A stretch of DNA of 46,233 bases. It comes from Variovorax gracilis (GTDB lineage: Bacteria > Pseudomonadota > Gammaproteobacteria > Burkholderiales > Burkholderiaceae_C). Made by a program: the position numbers and the translations under genes. Below, piece after piece: positions 17,039 through 24,429 of this stretch. The stretch's first letter is position 1; the number at the start of each line of letters is the position of its first letter. The stretch is from positions 1 through 46,233 of the forward strand of contig NZ_JASZYF010000039.1 of the NCBI RefSeq assembly GCF_030317115.1, written 5' to 3'. Under the pieces are notes generated by a model. The model searched no databases. It was given only the letters and a program-made list of their open reading frames with translations, and was not told the DNA's origin.

Positions 17039-17088
17039 CGCGTGGCTCCTTGTTGCGGAGGGAGGCGTTAACCACCAGTTACCAACGG

Positions 17089-17110
17089 GACAGCGACATC
17101 AGCCGCTGTC
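17089..17110. repeat. Inverted repeat GACAGCG-N8-CGCTGTC in the divergent control region
   Basis: Perfect 7-bp arms (17089-17095, 17104-17110) about 50 bases upstream of the 65-aa gene and 90 upstream of the opposite operon. A candidate regulator site shared by both directions. Confidence 0.4.
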
Positions 17111-17152
17111 TTACAAGTTCGTCCCGGTCACTATAAGACAACAGCACTACAG

Positions 17153-17169
17153 ATGTGAAAGTTTCACAT
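17153..17169. promoter_or_regulatory. Perfect palindrome ATGTGAAA-G-TTTCACAT
   Basis: A 17-bp perfect palindrome around one central base, in the 160-bp gap between the two divergent operons, 29 bases upstream of the ATG at 17199. Such short, fully symmetric AT-biased sites are typical operators for homodimeric repressors. It resembles no operator I can name with certainty. Confidence 0.6.
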
Positions 17170-17198
17170 TAATTGTTTCTCTACTCCGGGAGAGTGCG

Positions 17199-17531
17199 AT
17201 GACAAGACCCGACACGCGCAACACGAATGCGGTGAATCGAAGCCCGAGGCCTTCGCTGCCTCCGCACGCAATGAGCGCACGCAAGGCGTGGGTTGCCGCT
17301 GCGCATGCCAGGGAGGCGATGCAGTCGCGCATCGTCAGCGCATTCGGCCGCGACATCGCGGGTGCCGGGCCCGGGCCAACGGACTTCGACCTGCAGATGT
17401 TTGCAAGGCTCGCCGTTGCGGAGCGACGATTGAAGCGTGGCGTCGGCAGAGCCAAGGTCCTCTGGCCTTGCGTCGGCACGCCGGCTCCGTTCAATCGCGC
17501 GACGCTGCCTGATCAGGGAGAGCGTCCATGA
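17199..17531 (+). CDS. Hypothetical protein, 110 aa, first gene of the zinc-ribbon/glycine-rich operon
   Basis: The start ATG at 17199 follows a CGGGAGAG ribosome site. The 110-aa product has a disordered, Pro/Arg-rich N-terminus (about 1-25), a helical middle (SARKAWVAAAHAREAMQSRI) and a second helical segment (FDLQMFARLAVAERRLKRG), then a Pro-rich tail. It is basic and soluble with no signal peptide. Its TGA overlaps the ATG of the next gene (ATGA, 17528-17531). No family was recognised; being first in an operon with zinc-ribbon proteins is the only clue. Confidence 0.7.
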   Translation: MTRPDTRNTNAVNRSPRPSLPPHAMSARKAWVAAAHAREAMQSRIVSAFGRDIAGAGPGPTDFDLQMFARLAVAERRLKRGVGRAKVLWPCVGTPAPFNRATLPDQGERP

Positions 17532-17872
17532 CCGCCGCCATTCACCTCGGCGAAGCTGGCGGCACGCAGCGCACGGTCGCTTTCGGAAGTCTCGTCGATC
17601 TGGCGAGGCTGCAAGTGGGCACGCCTTCCGCCGAGATCTGCGATGCGTGCAACACCATCAACATGGGCTCGGCACGCTACTGCAAATGCTGCTCGCACAA
17701 GCTGCCGGCGTTCTATGCGCCCACCAAGGACAACGCGAAAGTCGAGCGCGGCAACATGTTGCCCTGGCACTCGCTGACCATGCCGGACCGCGCGTCCGCG
17801 ATGGACTTCGTGGCCTTTGCGGTGGTGATCAATCTGCTTGTGGTGATCACTGCATCGATACCGATTCCCTGA
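17528..17872 (+). CDS. Zinc-ribbon protein with C-terminal membrane anchor, 114 aa
   Basis: The 114-aa product has one zinc ribbon with cysteines at 38, 41, 52 and 54/55 (CDAC ... CKCC), followed by a basic linker and a C-terminal transmembrane helix (about 92-112, FVAFAVVINLLVVITAS). With no N-terminal signal it should be tail-anchored, ribbon in the cytoplasm. The start overlaps the previous stop. The next gene also begins with a zinc ribbon followed by a membrane helix, so the two may form a complex at the inner membrane. Confidence 0.78.
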   Translation: MTAAIHLGEAGGTQRTVAFGSLVDLARLQVGTPSAEICDACNTINMGSARYCKCCSHKLPAFYAPTKDNAKVERGNMLPWHSLTMPDRASAMDFVAFAVVINLLVVITASIPIP

Positions 17873-17900
17873 GTCCCCGTCCTCTCTCGCTGCCATCGCC

Positions 17901-19802
17901 ATGACCAAGTTCTGCGAGTCCTGCCACACGGCGAACAGGGACCGTGCGAGGTACTGTCGCGGCTGCGCGGGCAGGTTCTCCGGAATTCGCACGGCAGCGA
18001 ATGTCTCCGCCGGGTCCTTGCCCGAGGGAAGGGCTGCCAGAGCCCCAAGGATGCCCAGGGTGCCGCCATTGCCCGTGCCGACGATGGCGGCCGCACGCAT
18101 GCCGGCGGCGGTGGCGAACGACTTGTTCGTCGTCTCGCGCAGCACCGAAAAGCGGGAACTCGCCAGGCGGCCCGCTCTTCCCGGTGGGCTCGACGGGCCC
18201 GTCGTGCTGTTGCTGGTGGCCGTCTTCCTGTCGATTGTCGCGTTCGTGTTCTGGTACTGGAACCGCACTGTGGAACGCAACGCGGCACCGCCTCGCGAGG
18301 CGGCAGCGATTCATTGGCAACGCTCCGAGTTGCAGGCTGCGTTGCCGCCCACGCCAGTGGCGGCGCCGGGGCCGGGGCCGGGGCCTGTGCCGGTGCCAGT
18401 GCCGGAGTCGCGACCATCGGCTGCGCCCGTGGCGGTCGCACCGATCATCGAACAGCGCGTCGAGCCGGTGCCTCCGCCGGCAGAGCCGCAGCCTGAAACG
18501 CCGGCCATCGCGTCCGCGTCCGCCGAACCGCAGGTCGCGGCGTCGGAAGCTTCTCCGGCGGAACAGCCTTCCAATGCATCCCAGGCGGAGGCGTCGCAGG
18601 TTCCGGACGCACAGCCTCCCCAGGCGCCGACCCGGCAAGCGCTGGCAGAGCCGCAGCGGGCTCGCGGCGGGACGCTGCGACGCGACAACAGCACGGCGAG
18701 AGCCGGTGCCGCGTCGCGCGCCGTCGCAGTCAGCCGCCCAAAGGCAGTGGAGCCCGTCGTCGCTGTCCAGCGCTCCATCCGAACGGAACCGCCGCGCACC
18801 GACAGCCCCGCCGCGGTGGTGCGCCCGACCGCGCCGGTTCAGGCCGGCACAGTTCGCACGGCGGGCAGCACGACACGCTGCGACCGGTACAACCCCTTTG
18901 GCGAAGCGATCTGTGTCACCGCTCCCGTGGCGGGAACGCAAGCGGCCAGCTCGTCTAACGCCGCGGTTTCCGGCTCGTCGATCGGTCAACCCGTGACTGG
19001 GAGTGCCGTATCCAAAGGCTCGATCCCGATCGGCGGGTTCGCAGTCGCCAACAGTGCTGCCGATCCGGGCGGCAGCAGCCCCGGTGGCGGGAATGGGTCT
19101 GGTGGCGGTGCAGGCGGTGCTGCTGGCGCCGCTGGCGCTGCTAGCGGTGGTGGTGCTGGTGGTGGTGCTGGTGGTGGTGCTGGTGGTGGTGCTGGTGGTG
19201 GTGCTGGCGGTGGCGCTGGCGGTGGCGCTGGCGGTGGCGCTGGTGGTGGCGCTGGTGGTGGCGCTGGCGGCGGCGCTGGTGGTGGTGCTGGCGGTGGCGC
19301 TGGCGGTGGCGCTGGCGGTGGCGCTGGTGGTGGCGCTGGTGGTGGCGCTGGTGGTGGCGCTGGTGGTGGCGCTGGTGGTGGCGCTGGTGGTGGCGCTGGT
19401 GGTGGCGCTGGTGGCGGCGCTGGAGGTGGCGCTGGTGGTGGCGCTGGTGGTGGCGCTGGAGGTGGCGCTGGTGGTGGCGCTGGAGGTGGCGCTGGTGGTG
19501 GCGCTGGAGGTGGCGCTGGTGGTGGCGCTGGAGGTGGCGCTGGTGGTGGCCCCGGCGGCGGCGGTGGTGGCCCCGGCGGCGGCGGCGGTGGCCCCGGCGG
19601 CGGTGGTGGTGGCCCCGGTGGCGGTGGTGGTGGCCCCGGCGGCGGTGGTGGTGGGCCCGGCGGCGGTGGTGGTGGCCCCGGCGGCGGTGGTGGTGGCCCC
19701 GGCGGTGGTGGCGGTGGCCCCGGCGGTGGCGGTGGCCCCGGCGGTGGCGGTGGCCCCGGCGGTGGCGGTGGCCCCGGTGGTGGCGGTGGCCCCGGCCGCT
19801 GA
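17901..19802 (+). CDS. Zinc-ribbon / transmembrane protein with Pro/Ala-rich stalk and giant Gly-rich tail
   Basis: The product has 633 aa. An N-terminal zinc ribbon (C5, C8, C19, C22; CxxC-x10-CxxC) leads through a basic linker to one membrane helix (about 99-120, VVLLLVAVFLSIVAFVFWYW). A Pro/Ala/Glu-rich stalk (about 125-300) follows, then a short segment with two cysteines (TTRCDRYNPFGEAICVT). From about residue 389 the tail is glycine: some 34 GGGA-type units, then P-G6 and P-G5 units to the end. The expected topology is ribbon inside, stalk and tail outside. The tail lies in GC-rich minisatellite DNA that may vary in length. No family is recognised for the whole protein; the Gly-rich part recalls structural or adhesive surface proteins. 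Confidence 0.75.
   Translation: MTKFCESCHTANRDRARYCRGCAGRFSGIRTAANVSAGSLPEGRAARAPRMPRVPPLPVPTMAAARMPAAVANDLFVVSRSTEKRELARRPALPGGLDGPVVLLLVAVFLSIVAFVFWYWNRTVERNAAPPREAAAIHWQRSELQAALPPTPVAAPGPGPGPVPVPVPESRPSAAPVAVAPIIEQRVEPVPPPAEPQPETPAIASASAEPQVAASEASPAEQPSNASQAEASQVPDAQPPQAPTRQALAEPQRARGGTLRRDNSTARAGAASRAVAVSRPKAVEPVVAVQRSIRTEPPRTDSPAAVVRPTAPVQAGTVRTAGSTTRCDRYNPFGEAICVTAPVAGTQAASSSNAAVSGSSIGQPVTGSAVSKGSIPIGGFAVANSAADPGGSSPGGGNGSGGGAGGAAGAAGAASGGGAGGGAGGGAGGGAGGGAGGGAGGGAGGGAGGGAGGGAGGGAGGGAGGGAGGGAGGGAGGGAGGGAGGGAGGGAGGGAGGGAGGGAGGGAGGGAGGGAGGGAGGGAGGGAGGGAGGGAGGGAGGGAGGGAGGGPGGGGGGPGGGGGGPGGGGGGPGGGGGGPGGGGGGPGGGGGGPGGGGGGPGGGGGGPGGGGGPGGGGGPGGGGGPGGGGGPGR
19141..19798 (+). repeat. Coding minisatellite, 12-bp GGTGGYGCTGGY units then 21/18-bp GGC-rich units
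   Basis: From 19141 to about 19545 the DNA is an imperfect tandem array of 12-bp units encoding Gly-Gly-Ala-Gly. From there to 19798 units of 21 and then 18 bp encode Pro followed by six or five Gly. All units are multiples of three bases, so gain or loss of units would keep the frame. Codon variation (GGT/GGC, a few GGA) shows units are related but not identical. Confidence 0.9.
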
Positions 19803-19826
19803 TTGACGAGACGCAAGGATTCGACC

Positions 19827-20462
19827 TTGGAACCGTACCGCCTCACAGGACCTCAGCGCGTGCTGAAACGCTCGGTGGACATCATGGGAGCATTGAGCTT
19901 CTTCGTGTTCCTTGGGCCGCTCTACCTGCTTGTCGCCGCGGCCGTGCTCGTTGGAACGGGCGGACCGGTCCACTATGGGCAGACCCGCCTGGGCCAGGGC
20001 GGCCGGCCCTTTCGTTGCTACAAGTTTCGCTCGATGGTGGAAGGAGCGGACCAGGTCCTCGAGCAGCATCTGCAGAACGACACGGCCGCGCGCACTCGCT
20101 GGCAGGAGTTCCAGAAACTGGACGACGATCCACGCATCACGCCCGTCGGCCGCGTGATCAGAAAGCTCAGTCTCGACGAGCTCCCGCAGTTCTTCAATGT
20201 GCTGAAGGGCGACATGAGCCTCGTCGGTCCTCGTCCCTGCATGGTTCGCCAGCGCAGCCTGTACGGTCGCAGTTGGGCCCACTACTGCCAGATGCGGCCC
20301 GGCATCACAGGCCTGTGGCAGGTGAGCGGTCGCAATCGCCTTCCGTATGCGCACCGCGTCGCGCTCGACGCCCGGTATGCATCGGAGTGGTCACTGCGAC
20401 TGGATGCAAAGATTCTCGCGCGCACTTTCCGCGTCGTTCTGAGCGGCGACGGATCGGCCTGA
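19827..20462 (+). CDS. Bacterial sugar transferase (polyprenyl-phosphate phosphoglycosyl transferase)
   Basis: The 211-aa product starts at TTG 19827, chosen because AAGGA ends seven bases before it; an in-frame TTG at 19803, next to the previous stop, is the alternative. An N-terminal hydrophobic segment (LSFFVFLGPLYLLVAAAVLV) would be the re-entrant membrane helix. The catalytic core has YKFRSM, KLDDDPRITPVGRVIRK, SLDELPQFFNVLKGDMSLVGPRP and RPGITGLWQVSGRN, all hallmarks of the small monotopic phosphoglycosyl transferases. It should transfer a sugar 1-phosphate to undecaprenyl phosphate at the cytoplasmic face, starting an oligosaccharide. It is the only glycan gene here, so the glycan is unknown. 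Confidence 0.88.
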   Translation: MEPYRLTGPQRVLKRSVDIMGALSFFVFLGPLYLLVAAAVLVGTGGPVHYGQTRLGQGGRPFRCYKFRSMVEGADQVLEQHLQNDTAARTRWQEFQKLDDDPRITPVGRVIRKLSLDELPQFFNVLKGDMSLVGPRPCMVRQRSLYGRSWAHYCQMRPGITGLWQVSGRNRLPYAHRVALDARYASEWSLRLDAKILARTFRVVLSGDGSA

Positions 20463-20504
20463 TCGCGCCCAGGTCGTCGGCACACGAGCTTCGGAGCCTG
20501 GCGT

Positions 20505-20717
20505 TCACCGCACTTGCTTCAACGCATCGAGCACCAGTGGCTCGACGCCCGCGCCCTCATGTTCCTCCACATGCGCCAGCAACTGCCGGCGCATGCGCGG
20601 CTCCCAGAAGCGCTGGATGTGCAGCGCAATGTCGGCGATGGCCTGCGGCCGGTCGGGCATCGCCTCGAAGAACGCGCCGATGCGATTGGCCATGCGGATC
20701 AGGTTGTCGATCTTCAT
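20505..20717 (-). CDS. fdsD: Formate dehydrogenase delta subunit
   Basis: The 70-aa product starts at an ATG 14 bases after the fdhD stop. The sequence (MKIDNLIRMANRIGAFFEAM ... DIALHIQRFWEPRMRRQL) matches the short delta subunit of soluble NAD-dependent formate dehydrogenases, a small helical protein thought to help cofactor assembly or complex stability. It is the last gene of the fds operon, and its stop lies 42 bases from that of the convergent sugar transferase gene. Confidence 0.9.
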   Translation of the reverse strand: MKIDNLIRMANRIGAFFEAMPDRPQAIADIALHIQRFWEPRMRRQLLAHVEEHEGAGVEPLVLDALKQVR

Positions 20718-20731
20718 CTTCGATGATCTCT

Positions 20732-21559
20732 TCAGTCGAGCACGACGCAATCGGCGTGCGAATACACCACCAGGTTGCCTTGCCGCGCCAGGCCGATCAG
20801 GCTCATCCCCGCCGCCTGCGCCGAATGGACCGCGAGCAGGGTCGGCGCCGAGACCGCGGCGAGCATCGATGCACCGACCGCAGCGGCTTTCTGGACCATC
20901 TCGACGCTGGCCCGGCTGGTCACTGCAATGAAGCCGGTGCCGCTGTCGATCGCGGCGCCTGCCATCGCGCCGACCAGCTTGTCGAGCGCGTTGTGGCGGC
21001 CCACGTCCTCGCGCACGATGTGCACCGCCCCGTCCGCCGAGCACCACGCGGCCGCGTGCACCGCGCCGGTCGCCCCGCACAGCGCCTGACGTGTCTGCAT
21101 CTCGCGCATCGCTCGCGCCACGGCGCGGGCGTGCACCGAAACGGATGAGGCCACGGCCGGAACGGGCCGCAGCACCTGGTCCAGGCTCTCGGTGCCGCAC
21201 ACGCCGCAGCCGGTGCGCCCTGCGAGCGTGCGGCGCCGATCCTTCAAGCCGGCGAAGCTTCGGGCCGACACTTCCATGCGCACGGTGGTGCCCTTTGGCG
21301 AATGGCTCACTTCGTAGTCGTACAGGTCGGCGGCCGACGCGAAGATGCCTTCGCTCAATCCGAAGCCGAGCGCGAAGTCGCCAAGGTCCGCAGGCGTCGC
21401 CAGCATCACGGCATGCGAGATGCCGTTGAACTCCAGCGCGACCGGCACTTCCTCGGTCAGCCAGTCGTCGATCTCGCTGCGCCGGCCGTCGCGCCAGCGC
21501 ACCACCGGTGCCAGGCGCGCGCCCTCGGGCGGCATCGGCGCGAAGTCGTCGCGCTTCAC
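20732..21559 (-). CDS. fdhD: Formate dehydrogenase accessory sulfurtransferase FdhD (FdsC)
   Basis: The 275-aa product starts at GTG 21559, overlapping the TGA of fdsA (GTGA), which indicates translational coupling. The CGVCG motif (in RTGCGVCGTESL) supplies the sulfur-carrying cysteines, and EVPVALEFNG, EDVGRHNALDKLVG and SRASVEMVQKAA are FdhD signatures. FdhD passes sulfur from IscS to the bis-MGD molybdenum cofactor, needed to activate FdsA. In the Cupriavidus necator and Rhodobacter operons the gene in this place is called fdsC. Confidence 0.95.
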   Translation of the reverse strand: MKRDDFAPMPPEGARLAPVVRWRDGRRSEIDDWLTEEVPVALEFNGISHAVMLATPADLGDFALGFGLSEGIFASAADLYDYEVSHSPKGTTVRMEVSARSFAGLKDRRRTLAGRTGCGVCGTESLDQVLRPVPAVASSVSVHARAVARAMREMQTRQALCGATGAVHAAAWCSADGAVHIVREDVGRHNALDKLVGAMAGAAIDSGTGFIAVTSRASVEMVQKAAAVGASMLAAVSAPTLLAVHSAQAAGMSLIGLARQGNLVVYSHADCVVLD

Positions 21560-24420
21560 TTGGACGCCACCGTCTCGTTCGCGAAGCGCCGCTCCAGCAA
21601 CTCCGCCTGCATCCGGTCGAAGCGGCTTTGCTCGCGCTGCCATTGCGACGGCTGCGTCACCGGCATGACCTGGACCGCCGTCACCTTGTACTCGGGGCAG
21701 TTGGTGGCCCAGTCGGAGCTGTCGGTCGTGATCACGTTCGCGCCGGACTCCGGGAAGTGGAATGTCGTGTAGACCACGCCCGGTTGCATCCGCTCGCTGA
21801 TGACCGCGCGCAGCACGGTATCCCCGGCGCGGCTCTGGATGCCGACCCAGTCGCCATCGAGGATGCCGCGATCCTCCGCGTCGTGCGGGTGGATCTCCAG
21901 CCGGTCCTCGCTGTGCCACTGGTTGTTCTCGGTGCGCCGCGTCTGCGCGCCGACGTTGTACTGCGACAGGATGCGGCCGGTGGTGAGCAGCAGCGGGAAC
22001 TTGCGCGTGACCTTCTCGTCGGTGGCGACGTACTTCGTGATGATGAACTTGCCCTTGCCGCGCACGAACTGGTCGACGTGCATCGTCGGCGTGCCTTCCG
22101 GCGCGGTGGCATTGCAGGGCCACTGCACGCTGCCGAGCCGCTCCAGCAGCGCGTAGCTGACACCCGAGAAGGTGGGCGTCAGCGCAGCGATCTCGGCCAT
22201 GATTTCTTCCGGGTGCCTGTAGTTCATCGGATAGCCGAGCGCGTTCGACAGCAGCATGGTCACTTCCCAGTCGGCGTACTTCGCCTTCGGCGGCATCACC
22301 TTGCGCACGCGCGAGATGCGGCGCTCGGCGTTGGTGAAGGTGCCGTCCTTTTCCAGGAAGGACGAGCCCGGCAGGAAGACGTGCGCGTATTTCGCGGTCT
22401 CGTTGAGGAACAGGTCCTGCACCACGATGCACTCCATCGCTTCGAGCGCGTGCGCGACGTGCTGCGTGTCGGGATCGGACTGCACGATGTCCTCGCCCTC
22501 GCAGTACAGGCCCTTGAAGCTGCCGTCGAGCGCCGCGTCGAACATGTTCGGGATGCGCAGGCCCGGCTCGCTTTGCAGCGAAACGCCCCAGGCGGCCTCG
22601 AACTCGCCGCGCACGGTGCTGTCCGACACATGCCGGTAGCCCGGCAGCTCGTGCGGGAAGGAGCCGATGTCGCACGAACCCTGCACGTTGTTCTGGCCGC
22701 GCAGCGGGTTGACGCCGACGCCCTCGCGGCCGACGTTGCCGGTCGCCATGGCGAGGTTGGCGATGCCCATCACGGTGGTCGAACCCTGGCTGTGCTCGGT
22801 CACGCCGAGACCGTAGTAGATGGCCGCGTTGCCGCCCGTCGCGTAGAGGCGCGCGGCGGCGCGAAGCTCGCCCGCCGGCACGCCGCTGACCGACTCGGTG
22901 GCCTCCGGCGAGTTCTCGGGACGAGAGACGAAGTCGCACCAGTCGCTGAAAGACTTGTCGTCGCAGCGCTGCGCGATGAAGTCCCTGGCGGTCAGCGACT
23001 CGGTGACGATCACGTGCGCCAGCGCCGTGACGACCGCCACGTTGGTGCCCGGCCGCAACTGCAGGTGATGGGCCGCCCGGATATGCGGCGACTTGACGAT
23101 GTCGATGCGGCGCGGGTCGATCACGATCAGCTTCGCGCCCTGGCGCAGCCGCTTCTTCATCCGCGAGGCGAACACCGGATGGCCGTCCGTCGGATTCGCG
23201 CCCATGACCAGGATCACGTCGGCTTTCTCGACCGACCTGAAGGTCTGCGTGCCGGCCGATTCACCCAGCGTCTGCTTCAGGCCGTAGCCGGTCGGCGAAT
23301 GGCATACGCGGGCGCAGGTGTCGACGTTGTTGTTGCCGAAGGCCGCGCGCACCAGCTTCTGCACCAGGTAGCCTTCTTCGTTGGTGCAACGCGACGAGAC
23401 GATGCCGCCGATCGAATCGCGCCCATGCTCGGCCTGGATGCGCTTGAACTCCGATGCGGCATGGCCGATCGCCTCTTCCCAGCTCACCACCTGCCACGGG
23501 TCGGTGATCTTCTTGCGGATCATCGGCGTGGTGATGCGGTCCTTGTGCGTCGCGTAGCCCCACGCGAAGCGGCCCTTCACGCAACTGTGGCCGTCGTTGG
23601 CCTTGCCGTCCTTCCAAGGCACCATGCGGACGACCTCGTTGCCCTTCATCTCGGCCTTGAAGCCGCAGCCGACGCCGCAGTAGGCGCAAGTCGTGATGGC
23701 GCTGTGCTCGGGCTGGCCGAGCCAGATGACGGACTTCTCCTGCAAGGTGGCCGTGGGGCAGGCTTCGACGCAGGCGCCGCAGCTCACGCATTCGGACTCC
23801 ATGAAGGGCTCGTCCATGCCCGGCGACACGCGCGATTCGAAGCCGCGCCCGGAGATCGTCAGCGCAAAGGTGCCCTGCGTTTCCTCGCAGGCGCGGACGC
23901 AGCGGTTGCACACGATGCACTTCGAGGCGTCGTAGCTGAAGTACGGGTTCGACTCGTCCTTGACGCAGTCGAGGTGGTTGGCGCCATCGAAGCCGTAGCG
24001 CACATTGCGCAGGCCGGTCACGCCGGCCATGTCCTGCAACTCGCAGTTGCCGTTCGCGCTGCAGGTCAGGCAGTCGAGCGGATGGTCGGAGATGTAGAGC
24101 TCCATCACGCCCTTGCGCAACTCCTGCAGCTTGGGCGACTGGGTGCGCACCTTCATGCCGGCTTCGGCCGGTGTGGTGCACGAGGCCGGGTAGCCCTTCC
24201 GGCCGTCGATCTCGACCAGGCACAGCCGGCACGAGCCGAAGGGCTCCAGGCTGTCGGTCGCGCACAGCTTGGGCACCTGGATGCCGGCGTCGACTGCGGC
24301 ACGCATCAGCGAGGTGCCCTTGGGCACGGTGACTTCGTTGCCGTCGATCTCCAGCGTCACTTCCGCTTCGGATTCGCGCCGTGGGGTGCCGTAGTCGGTT
24401 TCCTTGAGGTGGTCGAGCAT
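21556..24420 (-). CDS. fdsA: NAD-dependent formate dehydrogenase alpha subunit (Mo-bis-MGD)
   Basis: The product has 954 aa and is the catalytic subunit oxidising formate to CO2 in the cytoplasm. The N-terminal 2Fe-2S ferredoxin domain has C53, C64, C67 and C81. The HxxxCxxC cluster is at H113, C117, C120 and C126. Two 4Fe-4S clusters are at C168/171/174/178 and C211/214/217/221, and the catalytic-domain cluster is at C245/248/252/280. The molybdenum ligand is C373 in ARVCHSPT, aligned with the selenocysteine of E. coli FdhF, so this is a Cys-type enzyme. All clusters are intact and length is typical. Electrons pass to FdsB and FdsG for NAD reduction. Confidence 0.97.
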   Translation of the reverse strand: MLDHLKETDYGTPRRESEAEVTLEIDGNEVTVPKGTSLMRAAVDAGIQVPKLCATDSLEPFGSCRLCLVEIDGRKGYPASCTTPAEAGMKVRTQSPKLQELRKGVMELYISDHPLDCLTCSANGNCELQDMAGVTGLRNVRYGFDGANHLDCVKDESNPYFSYDASKCIVCNRCVRACEETQGTFALTISGRGFESRVSPGMDEPFMESECVSCGACVEACPTATLQEKSVIWLGQPEHSAITTCAYCGVGCGFKAEMKGNEVVRMVPWKDGKANDGHSCVKGRFAWGYATHKDRITTPMIRKKITDPWQVVSWEEAIGHAASEFKRIQAEHGRDSIGGIVSSRCTNEEGYLVQKLVRAAFGNNNVDTCARVCHSPTGYGLKQTLGESAGTQTFRSVEKADVILVMGANPTDGHPVFASRMKKRLRQGAKLIVIDPRRIDIVKSPHIRAAHHLQLRPGTNVAVVTALAHVIVTESLTARDFIAQRCDDKSFSDWCDFVSRPENSPEATESVSGVPAGELRAAARLYATGGNAAIYYGLGVTEHSQGSTTVMGIANLAMATGNVGREGVGVNPLRGQNNVQGSCDIGSFPHELPGYRHVSDSTVRGEFEAAWGVSLQSEPGLRIPNMFDAALDGSFKGLYCEGEDIVQSDPDTQHVAHALEAMECIVVQDLFLNETAKYAHVFLPGSSFLEKDGTFTNAERRISRVRKVMPPKAKYADWEVTMLLSNALGYPMNYRHPEEIMAEIAALTPTFSGVSYALLERLGSVQWPCNATAPEGTPTMHVDQFVRGKGKFIITKYVATDEKVTRKFPLLLTTGRILSQYNVGAQTRRTENNQWHSEDRLEIHPHDAEDRGILDGDWVGIQSRAGDTVLRAVISERMQPGVVYTTFHFPESGANVITTDSSDWATNCPEYKVTAVQVMPVTQPSQWQREQSRFDRMQAELLERRFANETVASK

Positions 24421-24429
24421 GAATGTCTC

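Noticed and set aside
19141..19798. Tandem repeats as a CRISPR array
   Set aside because: Units are contiguous, 12-21 bp, with no unique spacers, and are coding; no cas genes nearby.
18986..19846. Minus-strand frame encoding PPPA repeats
   Set aside because: Another antisense reading of the same minisatellite; no start signals or context.
17847..20354. Minus-strand frame with Ser/Ala/Thr repeats
   Set aside because: The repeats are the reverse reading of the glycine-coding minisatellite; the plus-strand genes have zinc ribbon and transferase motifs.
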